The notes below the pieces were generated by a model, which saw nothing but the letters and a program-made list of their open reading frames with translations, had not been told where the DNA came from and searched no databases. This document shows positions 7,466 through 15,325 of a stretch of 22,086 nt of DNA, piece after piece. Source of the stretch: Christensenellaceae bacterium (GTDB taxonomy: Bacteria; Bacillota; Clostridia; Christensenellales; Aristaeellaceae); NCBI GenBank assembly GCA_017881705.1, contig JADGQP010000126.1, positions 1 to 22,086 of the forward strand, read 5' to 3'. The position numbers were made by a program, and so were the translations under genes. Each line of letters opens with the position of its first letter. Positions within the stretch are counted from its first letter, which is position 1.

Positions 7466-8968
7466 TCAGCGGAAGTAACGGTTACCGGGCTTGGGCACGC
7501 GGTTGCGTCGCCTGTTTCTGCGGCTGTTTTTATGCGTTCGCCGCCAGATCCAGCGAACCAGCAGGAACAGCGCCCCCAGGGGGATAGCGGCCAACAGGGC
7601 CAGTTCCGGCGACAGCGGCGGGAAAGGGTTGGGGTCGGCGTAGGTTTCCGCCTCAATCTCCGCGATGGACTTGGGTGCGTTTTCACGCCTGGCAATGGAA
7701 CGGGAGGCGGTCAGTTGGTAAGTGACGGCGCTGCCCCCGTCCGTGGGGTAATAGGTGAGGGTGCCGAACACTTCGCCCTGGGTGATGGGCGCTTCGTAAT
7801 TTTCGCGCGAGTATTGAATAACAACCGCTTGTTTCAGGTTACGGGCGAGGGTGTCTACCTCGGTTTTGGTGGCGACGATGTGCACCGTGCGCGTATCGGG
7901 CATAGGCGCGATATCCAGCTGCAGGCGGCCGATATCCGTATCGTCCATGGAATAGCCGGAGGTTTCGATCACGGTGGGGTTCATTTCGTACAGATCCGCG
8001 GGGGTTACGCTGACAAACTGGGAAAACCCGTATTCCATCAGCTTTTTAGTGTCTGTCCAGCGGCCGTTTGCCGTGGTGTAGAACACGACCGAGATCAGCT
8101 TTACGCCGTCGCGCTCGGCGGAACCTACGTAGCAGTATCCGGCGGCGTCTGTATGGCCCGTTTTAATGCCGGTGGCATACTGGTAATAATAGGCGTTGTC
8201 GCTGCCGGGGTTGAGCCAGTTATCGTCGGCGCCGATCAGCACGCGCGAGCGGCTGAGGTTGCTTTTTGGCAGGCTGTAGGTATAGGTTTTGGCGATCTTT
8301 TGAAATTCCTCGTTCTGCATGGCCTGGCGGGCGATGGTGGCCATGTCGCGGGCGGTGGTGTAATGGTTCTCATCCTGCAGGCCGTTGGGGTTAGCAAAAT
8401 TCGTATCCTTACAGCCTAAGGTCTGCGCCGTCTGGTTCATCAACGCCACAAAACTCTCGATGCTGCCGGACACCGCTTCGGCGATCAGGTTGGCGCCATC
8501 GTTGCCGGAGCGCACCATGGTGGCGTACAGCAGATCCTTAAAATTCACGGTTTCCCCAACCTGCAGGGGAATGGTGGAACTGCCTGCTTCCACGTTGGCG
8601 GCAACGCTGTCCATGGTCACGTCTGCGCTGAGGTCACCCTTGGTAAGACCCAGCAGCACCGTCATGATTTTCGTCGTAGAGGCGGGGAACATCCGGTCGT
8701 CGGCGTTCTTTTCAAAAATGACGTCTCCGGAATCCGCTTCAATCACGATGGCCGATTTGGCGTAGAGCTGATCTCCCGTTAGGTTTTCGGGATGCGTTTC
8801 GTCGTAAACGGGCGCATCGGAAGAGATCTTAGGCGCCACATATGTGGAAGGCGCGTCGGTGGGCTGCACATTCTCGGCTAGCGCCGACGACGAAAACCCG
8901 CCCAATCCAGCCATCGCCACGGCCGCCGCAGCCAACGCCGAGCCAAACCGCATGAGCGTTTTGCTCAA
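7466..8968 (-). CDS. D-alanyl-D-alanine carboxypeptidase (PBP5/DacF type), membrane anchored
   Basis: Low-molecular-weight penicillin-binding protein that trims the terminal D-Ala from peptidoglycan stem peptides outside the membrane. Residues 1-31 form a signal peptide ending SSALA. The peptidase S11 triad is complete: SxxK at 97-100 (ASTTK), SGN at 154-156 and KTG at 269-271 (GIKTGHTD). A PBP5 C-terminal-type region follows, then one hydrophobic segment (about 456-475) and a very basic cytoplasmic tail of 25 residues (THKNSRRNRRRNR). The start is a TTG with GGGAGGTG about 6 bp upstream; an ATG five codons on has no comparable site. It is the first gene of the minus-strand run, behind the promoter at 9004-9032. 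It could be called dacA, dacB or dacF; I leave the symbol open. Confidence 0.94.
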   Translation of the reverse strand: MSKTLMRFGSALAAAAVAMAGLGGFSSSALAENVQPTDAPSTYVAPKISSDAPVYDETHPENLTGDQLYAKSAIVIEADSGDVIFEKNADDRMFPASTTKIMTVLLGLTKGDLSADVTMDSVAANVEAGSSTIPLQVGETVNFKDLLYATMVRSGNDGANLIAEAVSGSIESFVALMNQTAQTLGCKDTNFANPNGLQDENHYTTARDMATIARQAMQNEEFQKIAKTYTYSLPKSNLSRSRVLIGADDNWLNPGSDNAYYYQYATGIKTGHTDAAGYCYVGSAERDGVKLISVVFYTTANGRWTDTKKLMEYGFSQFVSVTPADLYEMNPTVIETSGYSMDDTDIGRLQLDIAPMPDTRTVHIVATKTEVDTLARNLKQAVVIQYSRENYEAPITQGEVFGTLTYYPTDGGSAVTYQLTASRSIARRENAPKSIAEIEAETYADPNPFPPLSPELALLAAIPLGALFLLVRWIWRRTHKNSRRNRRRNRVPKPGNRYFR

Positions 8969-9003
8969 ACCGACACCTCCCGAACTATTGTCGTCAACAT
9001 GGA

Positions 9004-9032
9004 ATTATACCGCGTTGCAGCCGCTTTGTCCA
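9004..9032 (-). promoter_or_regulatory. Sigma-A-type promoter for the dacF-priA-def-fmt-rsmB-rlmN run
   Basis: Reading the minus strand, TGGACA (9032-9027, five of six consensus bases) is followed by a 17-bp spacer and a perfect TATAAT (9009-9004). The predicted start is about 30 bp upstream of the dacF TTG codon. No other good promoter is seen in the short gaps further down the run, so it may serve all six genes. Confidence 0.7.
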
Positions 9033-9070
9033 ATAGGGCGCAAAGTACGTGAAGGCTTCTCTTTCCACTA

Positions 9071-9099
9071 TGGCGAAAAATGCCGGGATGGTGTACAAT
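9071..9099 (+). promoter_or_regulatory. Possible dnaX promoter
   Basis: TACAAT at 9094-9099 is a five-of-six -10 match located 45 bp before the dnaX start. The hexamer 17 bp upstream (TGGCGA, 9071-9076) is a weak -35. It is the best plus-strand candidate in the divergent dacF/dnaX gap, but the -35 is unconvincing. Confidence 0.4.
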
Positions 9100-9144
9100 T
9101 TACCTATTGGAACGACCCCGCTTTCGGGGCGCACGGAGGGAACC

Positions 9145-10803
9145 ATGGCATATCAAGCACTGTACAGGCATTGGCGGCCGCTTAAATTTACCCAGGTCGT
9201 GGGGCAGGAAGCGGTTGTGCGTACGCTTCGCAGGCAAGTGGAAACGGGCCGTATCGCGCACGCTTACCTGTTTTGCGGCTGCCGGGGCACGGGGAAAACG
9301 TCAATCGCCAAGATTATGAGCCGCGCGGTGAATTGCCTTCACCCCGATCACGGCGACCCCTGCGGCGAGTGCGAGCCCTGCAAAGCCATCCTGAGTGAAA
9401 ACACGCTGGACGTGCTGGAACTCGACGCGGCCAGCAACAACAGTGTGGATAACGTGCGCGAGCTGCTCGAACAGGTGCGTTACCCCGCGCAGGTGGGGAA
9501 ATACAAAGTTTACATTATTGATGAAGTGCATATGCTTTCCCAGGCGGCGTTCAACGCGCTGCTCAAGACTCTGGAGGAACCACCTGCGCATGTGATTTTC
9601 ATTCTGGCCACCACCGAGCCGCAGCGAATTCCCGCCACTATTTTAAGCCGCGTGCAGCGCTTCGATTTTGGGCGTATTCCCATGCCGCTGCTGATTGGTC
9701 GGATGGAGGAAGCGCTTGCACAACAGGGCCTGAGCGCGCAGCCCGAGGCGCTGCAGATGGTGGCGCGTGCGGCGGAAGGCGCGATGCGCGATGCGTTCAG
9801 CATTCTGGATATGTGCGTTTCCGCCGCCGTGGACGGAATGCTTACCGCAGACACCGTACGGGATGTGCTGGGCGCCAGCGACAAGGATTTTCTGTTTTCT
9901 TTCGCCGAGCGCATGGCGGCGGGCGATGCCGCCGGCATCATGGAAAAAATCGACGTGCTGATGCGCTCCGGCCGCGAACCGCAGGCGTTTTTACGGGAGA
10001 TGTCCCGCCATATGCGCGCGCTTTTAACCGTGAAAACGGTGGGGGAGAACGCCGCAGCGCTGCTGGAAATAACCGGCGAGGATGAGAAACGCTACCGCGA
10101 GCAGGCCAAAGCCTTTACACAGGAGCGGCTGCTGCGCATGACCGAAACGCTGATGAATGCCGAAAGCGAGCTGCGCTACGCGTCCTCGCCGAGGGTCGGG
10201 CTGGAGGTAGCCGTGCTGCGCGCCTGCGAGAAAAACATGGGCGAGGATACAGAGGCGCTCCGGGAACGCGTTGCGGAACTGGAAAAGAAGATCGGCGAGC
10301 TGACCGACAAGCTGCAAAAGGGGCAATTCGTAACCGCAGTGCCCGAAACCGCCGAAAAGGAACCGCGGCAGAAAGCGAAAAGCGAACCCGCGCGTGAAAA
10401 ACCTGCGGATGCGCCCGCCTCGCAGGCGGCCAAGGCGGAGCCCGCGGACGAGAACAGCGTGTGGGAACGCGCACTGCTGCTGCTGGCCAAAACCGAACCG
10501 CCGCTGTACGGGCTTTTAAAGAAAGAACGCTTCATCGGCGAACAGAACGGGGTATACCGTGTGCAGGTCGCGTTTGAACGCAAGGAATTTTCACTGGGCA
10601 GGCTCAACGAGGCCAAACGCCGGGAGATGATAAGCAATGCGCTTACGGAAACGGCAGGCGTGCCGCTGCGGTTTGAGGCGGTGCTGGAAGGCGACGCCCA
10701 AACGAAGCGCGTGAACGACCTGCGCGAGGAAAACGAGCAGACGTTAATCCATACCTTTGGGCGGGACACCGTGCAGATTGACGATGCCGACTACCGGCCG
10801 TGA
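9145..10803 (+). CDS. dnaX: DNA polymerase III subunit gamma/tau
   Basis: Clamp-loader ATPase of the replicative polymerase. The 552-residue protein begins MAYQALYRHWRP, the canonical DnaX start, at an ATG with GGAGGG 4 bp upstream. An upstream in-frame ATG at 9049 is rejected because it adds 32 unconserved residues. Walker A GCRGTGKT lies at 45-52, the zinc cysteines at 64, 73, 76 and 79, Walker B DEVH at 126-129, sensor ATTEP at 155-159 and the arginine finger in LSRV at 167-170. The Lys/Glu/Ala-rich linker (about 380-440) and the final 110 residues correspond to the tau-type C-terminal region. Unlike most Firmicutes, where ybaB and recR follow, here rsmA starts 16 bp after the stop. Confidence 0.96.
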   Translation: MAYQALYRHWRPLKFTQVVGQEAVVRTLRRQVETGRIAHAYLFCGCRGTGKTSIAKIMSRAVNCLHPDHGDPCGECEPCKAILSENTLDVLELDAASNNSVDNVRELLEQVRYPAQVGKYKVYIIDEVHMLSQAAFNALLKTLEEPPAHVIFILATTEPQRIPATILSRVQRFDFGRIPMPLLIGRMEEALAQQGLSAQPEALQMVARAAEGAMRDAFSILDMCVSAAVDGMLTADTVRDVLGASDKDFLFSFAERMAAGDAAGIMEKIDVLMRSGREPQAFLREMSRHMRALLTVKTVGENAAALLEITGEDEKRYREQAKAFTQERLLRMTETLMNAESELRYASSPRVGLEVAVLRACEKNMGEDTEALRERVAELEKKIGELTDKLQKGQFVTAVPETAEKEPRQKAKSEPAREKPADAPASQAAKAEPADENSVWERALLLLAKTEPPLYGLLKKERFIGEQNGVYRVQVAFERKEFSLGRLNEAKRREMISNALTETAGVPLRFEAVLEGDAQTKRVNDLREENEQTLIHTFGRDTVQIDDADYRP

Positions 10804-10819
10804 CGGGGAAACCAAAACG

Positions 10820-11671
10820 ATGCGAACGGGGGAACCGGCTGTGACCAGGACGGACGCGACGAAACAGCGGACAGGCGGCATTCATTATAAGCACGATCTG
10901 GGACAGCATTTTATTTACGACACTTCTCTGCTGCGCGAGCTTGTGCAAAAGGCCGGCGTCACCAAAGACGACCGCGTGCTGGAGATCGGCTCGGGAACCG
11001 GGACGTTAACGGTTTGCCTGTGCGAGGCCGCGCAGCGCGTGGTGGCCGTGGAGGTGGACGATGCGGTGCTGCCCTTTTTGCGGCTGGCCACGCAGGGCTT
11101 TAGCAATGTGGAGATTCTGCGGGGCGACATCCGCCGCATGGATCTGCGGGCGATCTCCGCGTCGCTTGGCGAAGGGTGGATGGTGGTCGCCAACATTCCC
11201 TACAATATTACAACCCCGATTATGGAGCTGTTTCTGGGCAGCGGCCTGCCGGTGAAGAAAATGGCCGTGATGGTGCAAAAGGAAGTGGCGGACAAGCTAC
11301 TGGCCAAACCGGGCGATTCAGCCTACGGGCTAAGCAGCGTACGCTGCCGATATTACTGCGAGCCGGAGTTGATTGCGCTGGTGCCCGCCGCCACGTTCAC
11401 CCCTCCGCCTAAGGTGGATAGCGCCTTCGTAAGCCTTACGTTTCGCGGAGAGCCACTGCTGCCTGTGCGAAACGAGGCGCTTTTATGGCGGATGATCCGC
11501 GCGGGATTCAACCAGCGGCGCAAAACGCTGCTCAACGCGTTAAAAGGTACGGATGGCTTTACGCCGGACGCCGCGCGCGCCACCGTGGAGAAACTGGGTC
11601 TGACGCCCACGGTGCGCGCGGAGGCGCTGGACGTGGAAACGTGGATTACGCTTGCTAACGCGCTGAGCTGA
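10820..11671 (+). CDS. rsmA: 16S rRNA (adenine(1518)-N(6)/adenine(1519)-N(6))-dimethyltransferase
   Basis: KsgA-type enzyme that dimethylates two adjacent adenines in helix 45 of 16S rRNA late in 30S assembly. From the ATG at 10820 it is 283 residues. Motifs: LGQHF near residue 27 (usually LGQNF), SAM motif GSGTGTL (57-63), catalytic NIPY (125-128), and FNQRRKTLLNAL in the C-terminal domain. The start is not certain: this ATG has only GGGGAA upstream, while a GTG at 10841 has GGGGGAA about 7 bp upstream. The frame also extends upstream into dnaX, which is unlikely to be used. It is probably cotranscribed with dnaX and ends before the terminator at 11801. Confidence 0.94.
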   Translation: MRTGEPAVTRTDATKQRTGGIHYKHDLGQHFIYDTSLLRELVQKAGVTKDDRVLEIGSGTGTLTVCLCEAAQRVVAVEVDDAVLPFLRLATQGFSNVEILRGDIRRMDLRAISASLGEGWMVVANIPYNITTPIMELFLGSGLPVKKMAVMVQKEVADKLLAKPGDSAYGLSSVRCRYYCEPELIALVPAATFTPPPKVDSAFVSLTFRGEPLLPVRNEALLWRMIRAGFNQRRKTLLNALKGTDGFTPDAARATVEKLGLTPTVRAEALDVETWITLANALS

Positions 11672-12050
11672 CGCTTCGCACGAATTGGGCAGATTGCCAA
11701 ATTACGAAGGATGGACTATTCAAACTTGCAACAATTTCCAAACGGACTGAACCGCCGCCGACGTCGCATTAGGTGCCGGACAAACGGCGGACAATAAGGG
11801 AAAACGGCGCAACTGCGCCGTTTTATTCAACTGGCTCTGCGCAAAACGCCTTGTATTATCTGCCTTTGAAAGATTCCTTTTGTGAAATTAAAAACAATTT
11901 TAAATGCAAGAAGGATTTATGAAGCATTCAACGAATTATTTGAATTAGGGCGAAGTTGTGCCATTTCGTCCGAAAAGTACCTTCCAAACGGCACGAGCTG
12001 TTCGTACACTCCGTCGCTTCTCTATTATTTTTTCCAAGGAGGATACCGCA
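11672..12050. other. 379-bp intergenic region between rsmA and pckA
   Basis: Holds the rsmA-side terminator (11801-11830), then an AT-rich stretch 11866-11910 that is the likely place of the pckA promoter; TTGAAA (11866-11871) and TAAAAA (11889-11894) are 17 bp apart but both are imperfect. A 7-bp stem with one G-U pair (11948-11954 with 11965-11971) lies in the presumed leader, so pckA would have a 5' UTR of roughly 150 nt. Upstream of the terminator is a 28-codon Arg-rich reading frame (11711-11797) without a usable ribosome binding site. Confidence 0.5.
11801..11830 (+). terminator. Rho-independent terminator after dnaX-rsmA
   Basis: A perfect 10-bp stem (AAAACGGCGC / GCGCCGTTTT) with an AACT loop, followed by TTTTATT-like sequence. 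It begins about 130 bp after the rsmA stop. Its A-tract/T-tract symmetry would also allow it to work on the other strand. Confidence 0.85.
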
Positions 12051-13625
12051 ATGAGTCTGGATCTTTCTTACCTGGGAATTATCGAAGCCAAAGCCGTGCA
12101 TCGTAACCTTACCCCTGCCGCGCTGGTGGAGTACGCGCTTGCGATGGGCGAGGGCAAGCTGAGCAAAACCGGCGCTCTGGTTGTGAACACCGGCAAATAC
12201 ACCGGCCGTTCCCCCAAGGATCGCTATGTGGTCGACGAGCCTTCCGTGCACGATGAAATCGCTTGGGGCGATATTAACATTCCGATCAGCGTGGATAAGT
12301 TCAATAATATTTACGCTAAAGTCTGCGCTTACCTGCAAAAGCGCGATGTGTTTGTGTTCGATGGCTTCGCGGGTGCCGCTGCCAAATATAGCGTGCCCAT
12401 CCGCGTGGTGAATGAGCTGGCCAGCGAGAACCTGTTTATCCACCAGATGCTCCGCCGTCCCGAGGCGGGCGATCTGGATGATTTCAAGCCCGGCTTCACC
12501 GTTGTGGCGGCCCCCGGCTTCAAGTGCATCCCCGAAATCGACGGCGTGCACAGCGAGGCGGCCATTATCATCAGCTTTGAAAAGAGAATGATCGTCGTGG
12601 CCGGCAGCCAGTACGCGGGCGAAATCAAAAAGGGCATTTTCAGCATCATGAACTACATTCTGCCCAAGCAGGGTGTGCTGTCCATGCACTGCTCCGCAAA
12701 CGTCGGCGACGCTGGCGACAGCGCCGTGTTCTTCGGCCTTTCCGGCACCGGCAAAACCACTCTTTCCGCCGACCCCAACCGCAAGCTCATCGGAGACGAC
12801 GAGCACGCCTGGTGCGACGACGGCATTTTCAACATCGAAGGCGGCTGCTATGCCAAGTGCATTAACCTCTCCAAGGTGAATGAGCCGGATATCTACAACG
12901 CCATCCGCTTTGGCGCCTTAGTGGAGAACGTGGTGATGGACGACGAAACCCGCGATTTTGACTTTGACGATGAAAGCATTACCGAAAACACCCGCGTGGG
13001 CTACCCCGTAACCCACATTAACAACGTGGAGCTTTCCGGTAAAGCCGGCGTGCCCAAGACCATCATCTTCCTTACCGCGGACGCGTTTGGCGTTCTGCCG
13101 CCCGTGAGCAAGCTCAGCCGCGAAGCCGCCATGTACCACTTTGTCAGCGGCTACACTGCCAAGCTGGCGGGCACCGAGCGCGGCGTGACCGAGCCTCAGG
13201 CGACCTTCTCCACCTGCTTTGGCGCCCCGTTCTTCCCGCTGCCCGCCAGTCGGTACGCCGAACTCCTGGGCGATCGTATCGACAAGAGCGGCGCGAACGT
13301 CTACCTGGTAAACACCGGCTGGGCTGGCGGCAGCTACGGCAAGGGCGGCAATCGCATGAAACTGCCGCTTACCCGCGCGATGGTGACCGCCGCCCTCAAT
13401 GGCGAGCTGGAAAAGGGCGAGTTCGTAATGGATCCGATTTTCAACGTATTGGTTCCCACGACCTGCCCGGGCGTGCCTGCCGAAGTGCTCAACCCCAAGG
13501 GGTTCTGGGCGGACAAGGCTGCCTACGAGGAAACCGCCCGGAAGCTGGCCGGTATGTTCCAGAAGAACTTCACCAAGTATAAGAATATGGATCAGAAAGT
13601 AGTCGACGCTGGCCCCAAAGCCTGA
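12051..13625 (+). CDS. pckA: Phosphoenolpyruvate carboxykinase (ATP)
   Basis: Interconverts oxaloacetate plus ATP with PEP, CO2 and ADP; in anaerobes it often runs in the CO2-fixing direction. The 524-residue protein has normal ATP-type length. It shows NTGKYTGRSPKD (46-57), the P-loop GLSGTGKT (229-236) followed by the metal and ATP motif LIGDDEHAW, and WAGGSYGKG late in the protein. The ATG start has AAGGAGG about 9 bp upstream; an in-frame ATG at 11958 is rejected as it adds unconserved sequence. Codon use is strongly biased to C/G-ending codons, more than its neighbours, which suggests high expression. It is monocistronic, between two terminators. Confidence 0.97.
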   Translation: MSLDLSYLGIIEAKAVHRNLTPAALVEYALAMGEGKLSKTGALVVNTGKYTGRSPKDRYVVDEPSVHDEIAWGDINIPISVDKFNNIYAKVCAYLQKRDVFVFDGFAGAAAKYSVPIRVVNELASENLFIHQMLRRPEAGDLDDFKPGFTVVAAPGFKCIPEIDGVHSEAAIIISFEKRMIVVAGSQYAGEIKKGIFSIMNYILPKQGVLSMHCSANVGDAGDSAVFFGLSGTGKTTLSADPNRKLIGDDEHAWCDDGIFNIEGGCYAKCINLSKVNEPDIYNAIRFGALVENVVMDDETRDFDFDDESITENTRVGYPVTHINNVELSGKAGVPKTIIFLTADAFGVLPPVSKLSREAAMYHFVSGYTAKLAGTERGVTEPQATFSTCFGAPFFPLPASRYAELLGDRIDKSGANVYLVNTGWAGGSYGKGGNRMKLPLTRAMVTAALNGELEKGEFVMDPIFNVLVPTTCPGVPAEVLNPKGFWADKAAYEETARKLAGMFQKNFTKYKNMDQKVVDAGPKA

Positions 13626-13650
13626 TTTCGGTTAACTTTGCCGATCCTCG

Positions 13651-13690
13651 GGCCGTCCGGCGCTAACGCCGGACGGCCTTTCCTTTTCTT
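13651..13690 (+). terminator. Rho-independent terminator of pckA
   Basis: A perfect 12-bp stem (GGCCGTCCGGCG / CGCCGGACGGCC, 13651-13678) with a CTAA loop, followed by TTTCCTTTTCTTT. It lies 25 bp after the pckA stop and just upstream of the next gene. Confidence 0.88.
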
Positions 13691-13712
13691 TAATCAGAAT
13701 GGGAGGGAAACC

Positions 13713-14351
13713 ATGAAAAGCCTGGCGCTTGTGTGGAAAGGTCTGGCGTTTGGCATGCTTTTACAGCTGGCGGTCGGCCCCGTTTGCCTGTTGGTGCTGA
13801 GTACCGCGGGCACGTTGGGCTTTTTACCCACGCTGCCGATGGTCGCCGCGGTTACGCTGACGGACGCGTTTTATATTCTGATGGCGTCGTTGGGTGTTGG
13901 CGCGGTCATGGGCAGGCCAAAGGTGAAAAAGGCCGTGAAGCTGCTGGGCGGGGCGGTGCTGGTGCTGTTTGGGCTGGATGCCGTGCTTGGCGCGCTGGGC
14001 TGCATATTTTTACCCGGTATACGGTTGTTTTCGGTTTCACCGGACGCCAACCAGTTTGTGAAGGGCCTGGTGCTTACGCTGTCCAACCCACTTACCATCC
14101 TGTTCTGGGGCGGTATGTTTACCGCCAAGGGCGTGGAGAACCACTGGATCCGCAGGCAGTTGTTCTTTTTCGCTATAGGTTGCGTATCGTCTACGGCCCT
14201 GTTCCTCACAGCCGTCGCCGCGGCAGGCGGCGCGTTGTCAGGCCGCATACCCGAAGCGGCGACGCAGGTGCTGAATATTGCGGTTGGCGCTGCGCTGGTG
14301 TTTTTTGGAATCCGATTAAGCGTCCGCAGGGAAAAGCCGACGGCGGCTTGA
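13713..14351 (+). CDS. LysE/RhtB-family amino-acid exporter
   Basis: A 212-residue integral membrane protein with about six hydrophobic segments. Family hallmarks are the N-terminal GMLLQLAVGPVCLLVL (LysE-type G-x-x-x-x-x-x-GP segment) and SNPLTILFWGG in the middle, which matches the conserved NP-x-x-x-x-F/W-x motif. Members export amino acids or related metabolites; the substrate here cannot be read from sequence. The ATG has GGGAGG 6 bp upstream. It lies between the pckA terminator and its own terminator at 14407-14433, so the gap to pckA (87 bp) must hold its promoter or it depends on readthrough. Confidence 0.85.
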   Translation: MKSLALVWKGLAFGMLLQLAVGPVCLLVLSTAGTLGFLPTLPMVAAVTLTDAFYILMASLGVGAVMGRPKVKKAVKLLGGAVLVLFGLDAVLGALGCIFLPGIRLFSVSPDANQFVKGLVLTLSNPLTILFWGGMFTAKGVENHWIRRQLFFFAIGCVSSTALFLTAVAAAGGALSGRIPEAATQVLNIAVGAALVFFGIRLSVRREKPTAA

Positions 14352-14406
14352 TCGCCTTGTTCGGCCTGCCGCGCCCATGCGAATCCTTCCTCCATATAAA
14401 CCGGAA

Positions 14407-14433
14407 CTCCGCGCGAACTGCGCGGGGTTTTTT
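14407..14433 (+). terminator. Terminator of the LysE-family gene
   Basis: An inverted repeat CTCCGCGC / GCGCGGGG (one T-G pair, loop GAACT) followed directly by six T residues. It is about 55 bp after the stop codon. Confidence 0.82.
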
Positions 14434-14452
14434 GTACGCACTCTATTTTCTT

Positions 14453-14488
14453 TAAACAATCCCCAGCTATTTCTCATATAATTCTCAT
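14453..14488 (+). promoter_or_regulatory. Promoter with duplicated TTCTCAT box upstream of the DUF4342-like pair
   Basis: A perfect TATAAT at 14477-14482 has TAAACA (14453-14458, four of six) 18 bp upstream. The heptamer TTCTCAT occurs at 14471-14477 and again at 14482-14488, one helical turn apart and straddling the -10. The leader to the first ATG is about 100 nt. The direct repeat may bind a regulator; that is inference. Confidence 0.5.
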
Positions 14489-14586
14489 GAAACCGTAAAG
14501 CGCTTCTCAAGTATCGGGGGAAAAAGTATGGTAAGCTATGTTCGTACCCGAGGAAAGAGCAACGAGCATAAGGAGGAATGGAAAGC

Positions 14587-14880
14587 ATGGAACGCACGCA
14601 GCGCTGTAAAGGTGGTTTCTTCAGCGTTCTGTACCGTACACGGTTCAGAGCCAGTAAAAACGGAGAAACGGTGGTGAACCTGTCCCTGCTTTTCAGCGTG
14701 ATTGCGCTGCTGAGCGCGCCGTGGCTGGTGATACTGGGCTTCCTGGCCGCGCTGACGATGGGTTACCGGTTCGCGGTCGTCCCAAACGGCGCAGGCTTTG
14801 AGAAGGACTTCGACGACGTGGTGCGCAACGCCGCCGGCAACGTGAAACGCGCGGTGGACAGCGTTACGGAAAAACGCTGA
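14587..14880 (+). CDS. Small DUF4342-like membrane protein, copy 1
   Basis: A 97-residue protein with a short basic, Cys-containing head (MERTQRCKGG), a strand-like charged segment (RASKNGETVV), a single long hydrophobic stretch (about residues 31-62, containing LLSAPWLVILGFLAAL), and a charged amphipathic C-terminus with DFDDVVRNAAGNV. The pattern of a short polar hairpin leading into one hydrophobic segment with A-P-x-L resembles DUF4342, whose function is unknown. The start at 14587 is chosen because AGGAGG (14571-14576) is then 10 bp upstream; the ATG at 14578 is only 1 bp from it. It is paralogous to the next gene, 45 bp downstream, and the two probably form one transcript. Confidence 0.7.
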   Translation: MERTQRCKGGFFSVLYRTRFRASKNGETVVNLSLLFSVIALLSAPWLVILGFLAALTMGYRFAVVPNGAGFEKDFDDVVRNAAGNVKRAVDSVTEKR

Positions 14881-14925
14881 GCCGCTCGAAATCTACTGAA
14901 ACAATTATTGAGGAGGAAAGAATTT

Positions 14926-15273
14926 ATGGAAAACAACGAAAACAAGAGCGGCAAAACGGGGTTGTTCAGCTTTCTATACTGCACGCGCATCCTGATTACC
15001 AAGGGCGACGCCACCATCATCAACCTGTCGATCCTCTTCAGCATCATCGCCCTGCTGTGTGCGCCGTGGCTGGTGATCATCGGCGTGATCGTGGCGCTGG
15101 TGCTGGGTTATCGCTTCTCCATGGAAAAGAATGCCATGGGTTTCGCCAAGGATTTTGAGCACATTGTAAAAGACGCGGCGGACAACGTGAAAAACGTTGT
15201 GGATAACGTAACGAAAAAGGCCGAAAAGCACGATGAGGATAAGCCTCACGACAACGACGGAGCGCAAGGCTAA
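14926..15273 (+). CDS. Small DUF4342-like membrane protein, copy 2
   Basis: A 115-residue paralogue of the preceding gene: shared segments include GLFSFLY/GFFSVLY, NLSILFSIIALL/NLSLLFSVIALL, APWLVI and GYRF, and both end with a FAKDF/FEKDF plus DNVKNVV/GNVKRAV helix. It has a longer, highly charged Lys/Asp/His tail (KKAEKHDEDKPHDNDG). The ATG has AGGAGG 9 bp upstream. The topology suggests one or two membrane passes with a cytoplasmic charged helix. Function is unknown. The conserved distance between domains shows a tandem duplication followed by tail divergence. Confidence 0.7.
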   Translation: MENNENKSGKTGLFSFLYCTRILITKGDATIINLSILFSIIALLCAPWLVIIGVIVALVLGYRFSMEKNAMGFAKDFEHIVKDAADNVKNVVDNVTKKAEKHDEDKPHDNDGAQG

Positions 15274-15291
15274 TAGCTGCACATACCAAAC

Positions 15292-15325
15292 AGGCCCGAA
15301 CGTGACGAACGTTCGGGCCTTTAGG
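15292..15325 (+). terminator. Palindrome A, likely terminator of the DUF4342-like pair
   Basis: A perfect 12-bp stem AGGCCCGAACGT / ACGTTCGGGCCT with a GACGA loop (15292-15320), 18 bp after the second gene's stop. Only TTTAG follows, so the T-tract is poor, but the stem is strong. A near copy occurs at 15487-15515. Confidence 0.55.

Noticed and set aside
6416..8419. 667-codon plus-strand open frame opposite priA and the carboxypeptidase gene
   Set aside because: GC-rich antisense shadow spanning two well-identified genes; no recognisable domain and unusual composition.
14578..14586. Upstream ATG as the start of DUF4342-like copy 1
   Set aside because: Only 1 bp separates it from AGGAGG; the ATG at 14587 has normal spacing.
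14528..14677. 48-codon frame with a fair ribosome binding site overlapping DUF4342-like copy 1
   Set aside because: Most of it lies out of frame inside the real gene, whose paralogue confirms the other frame.
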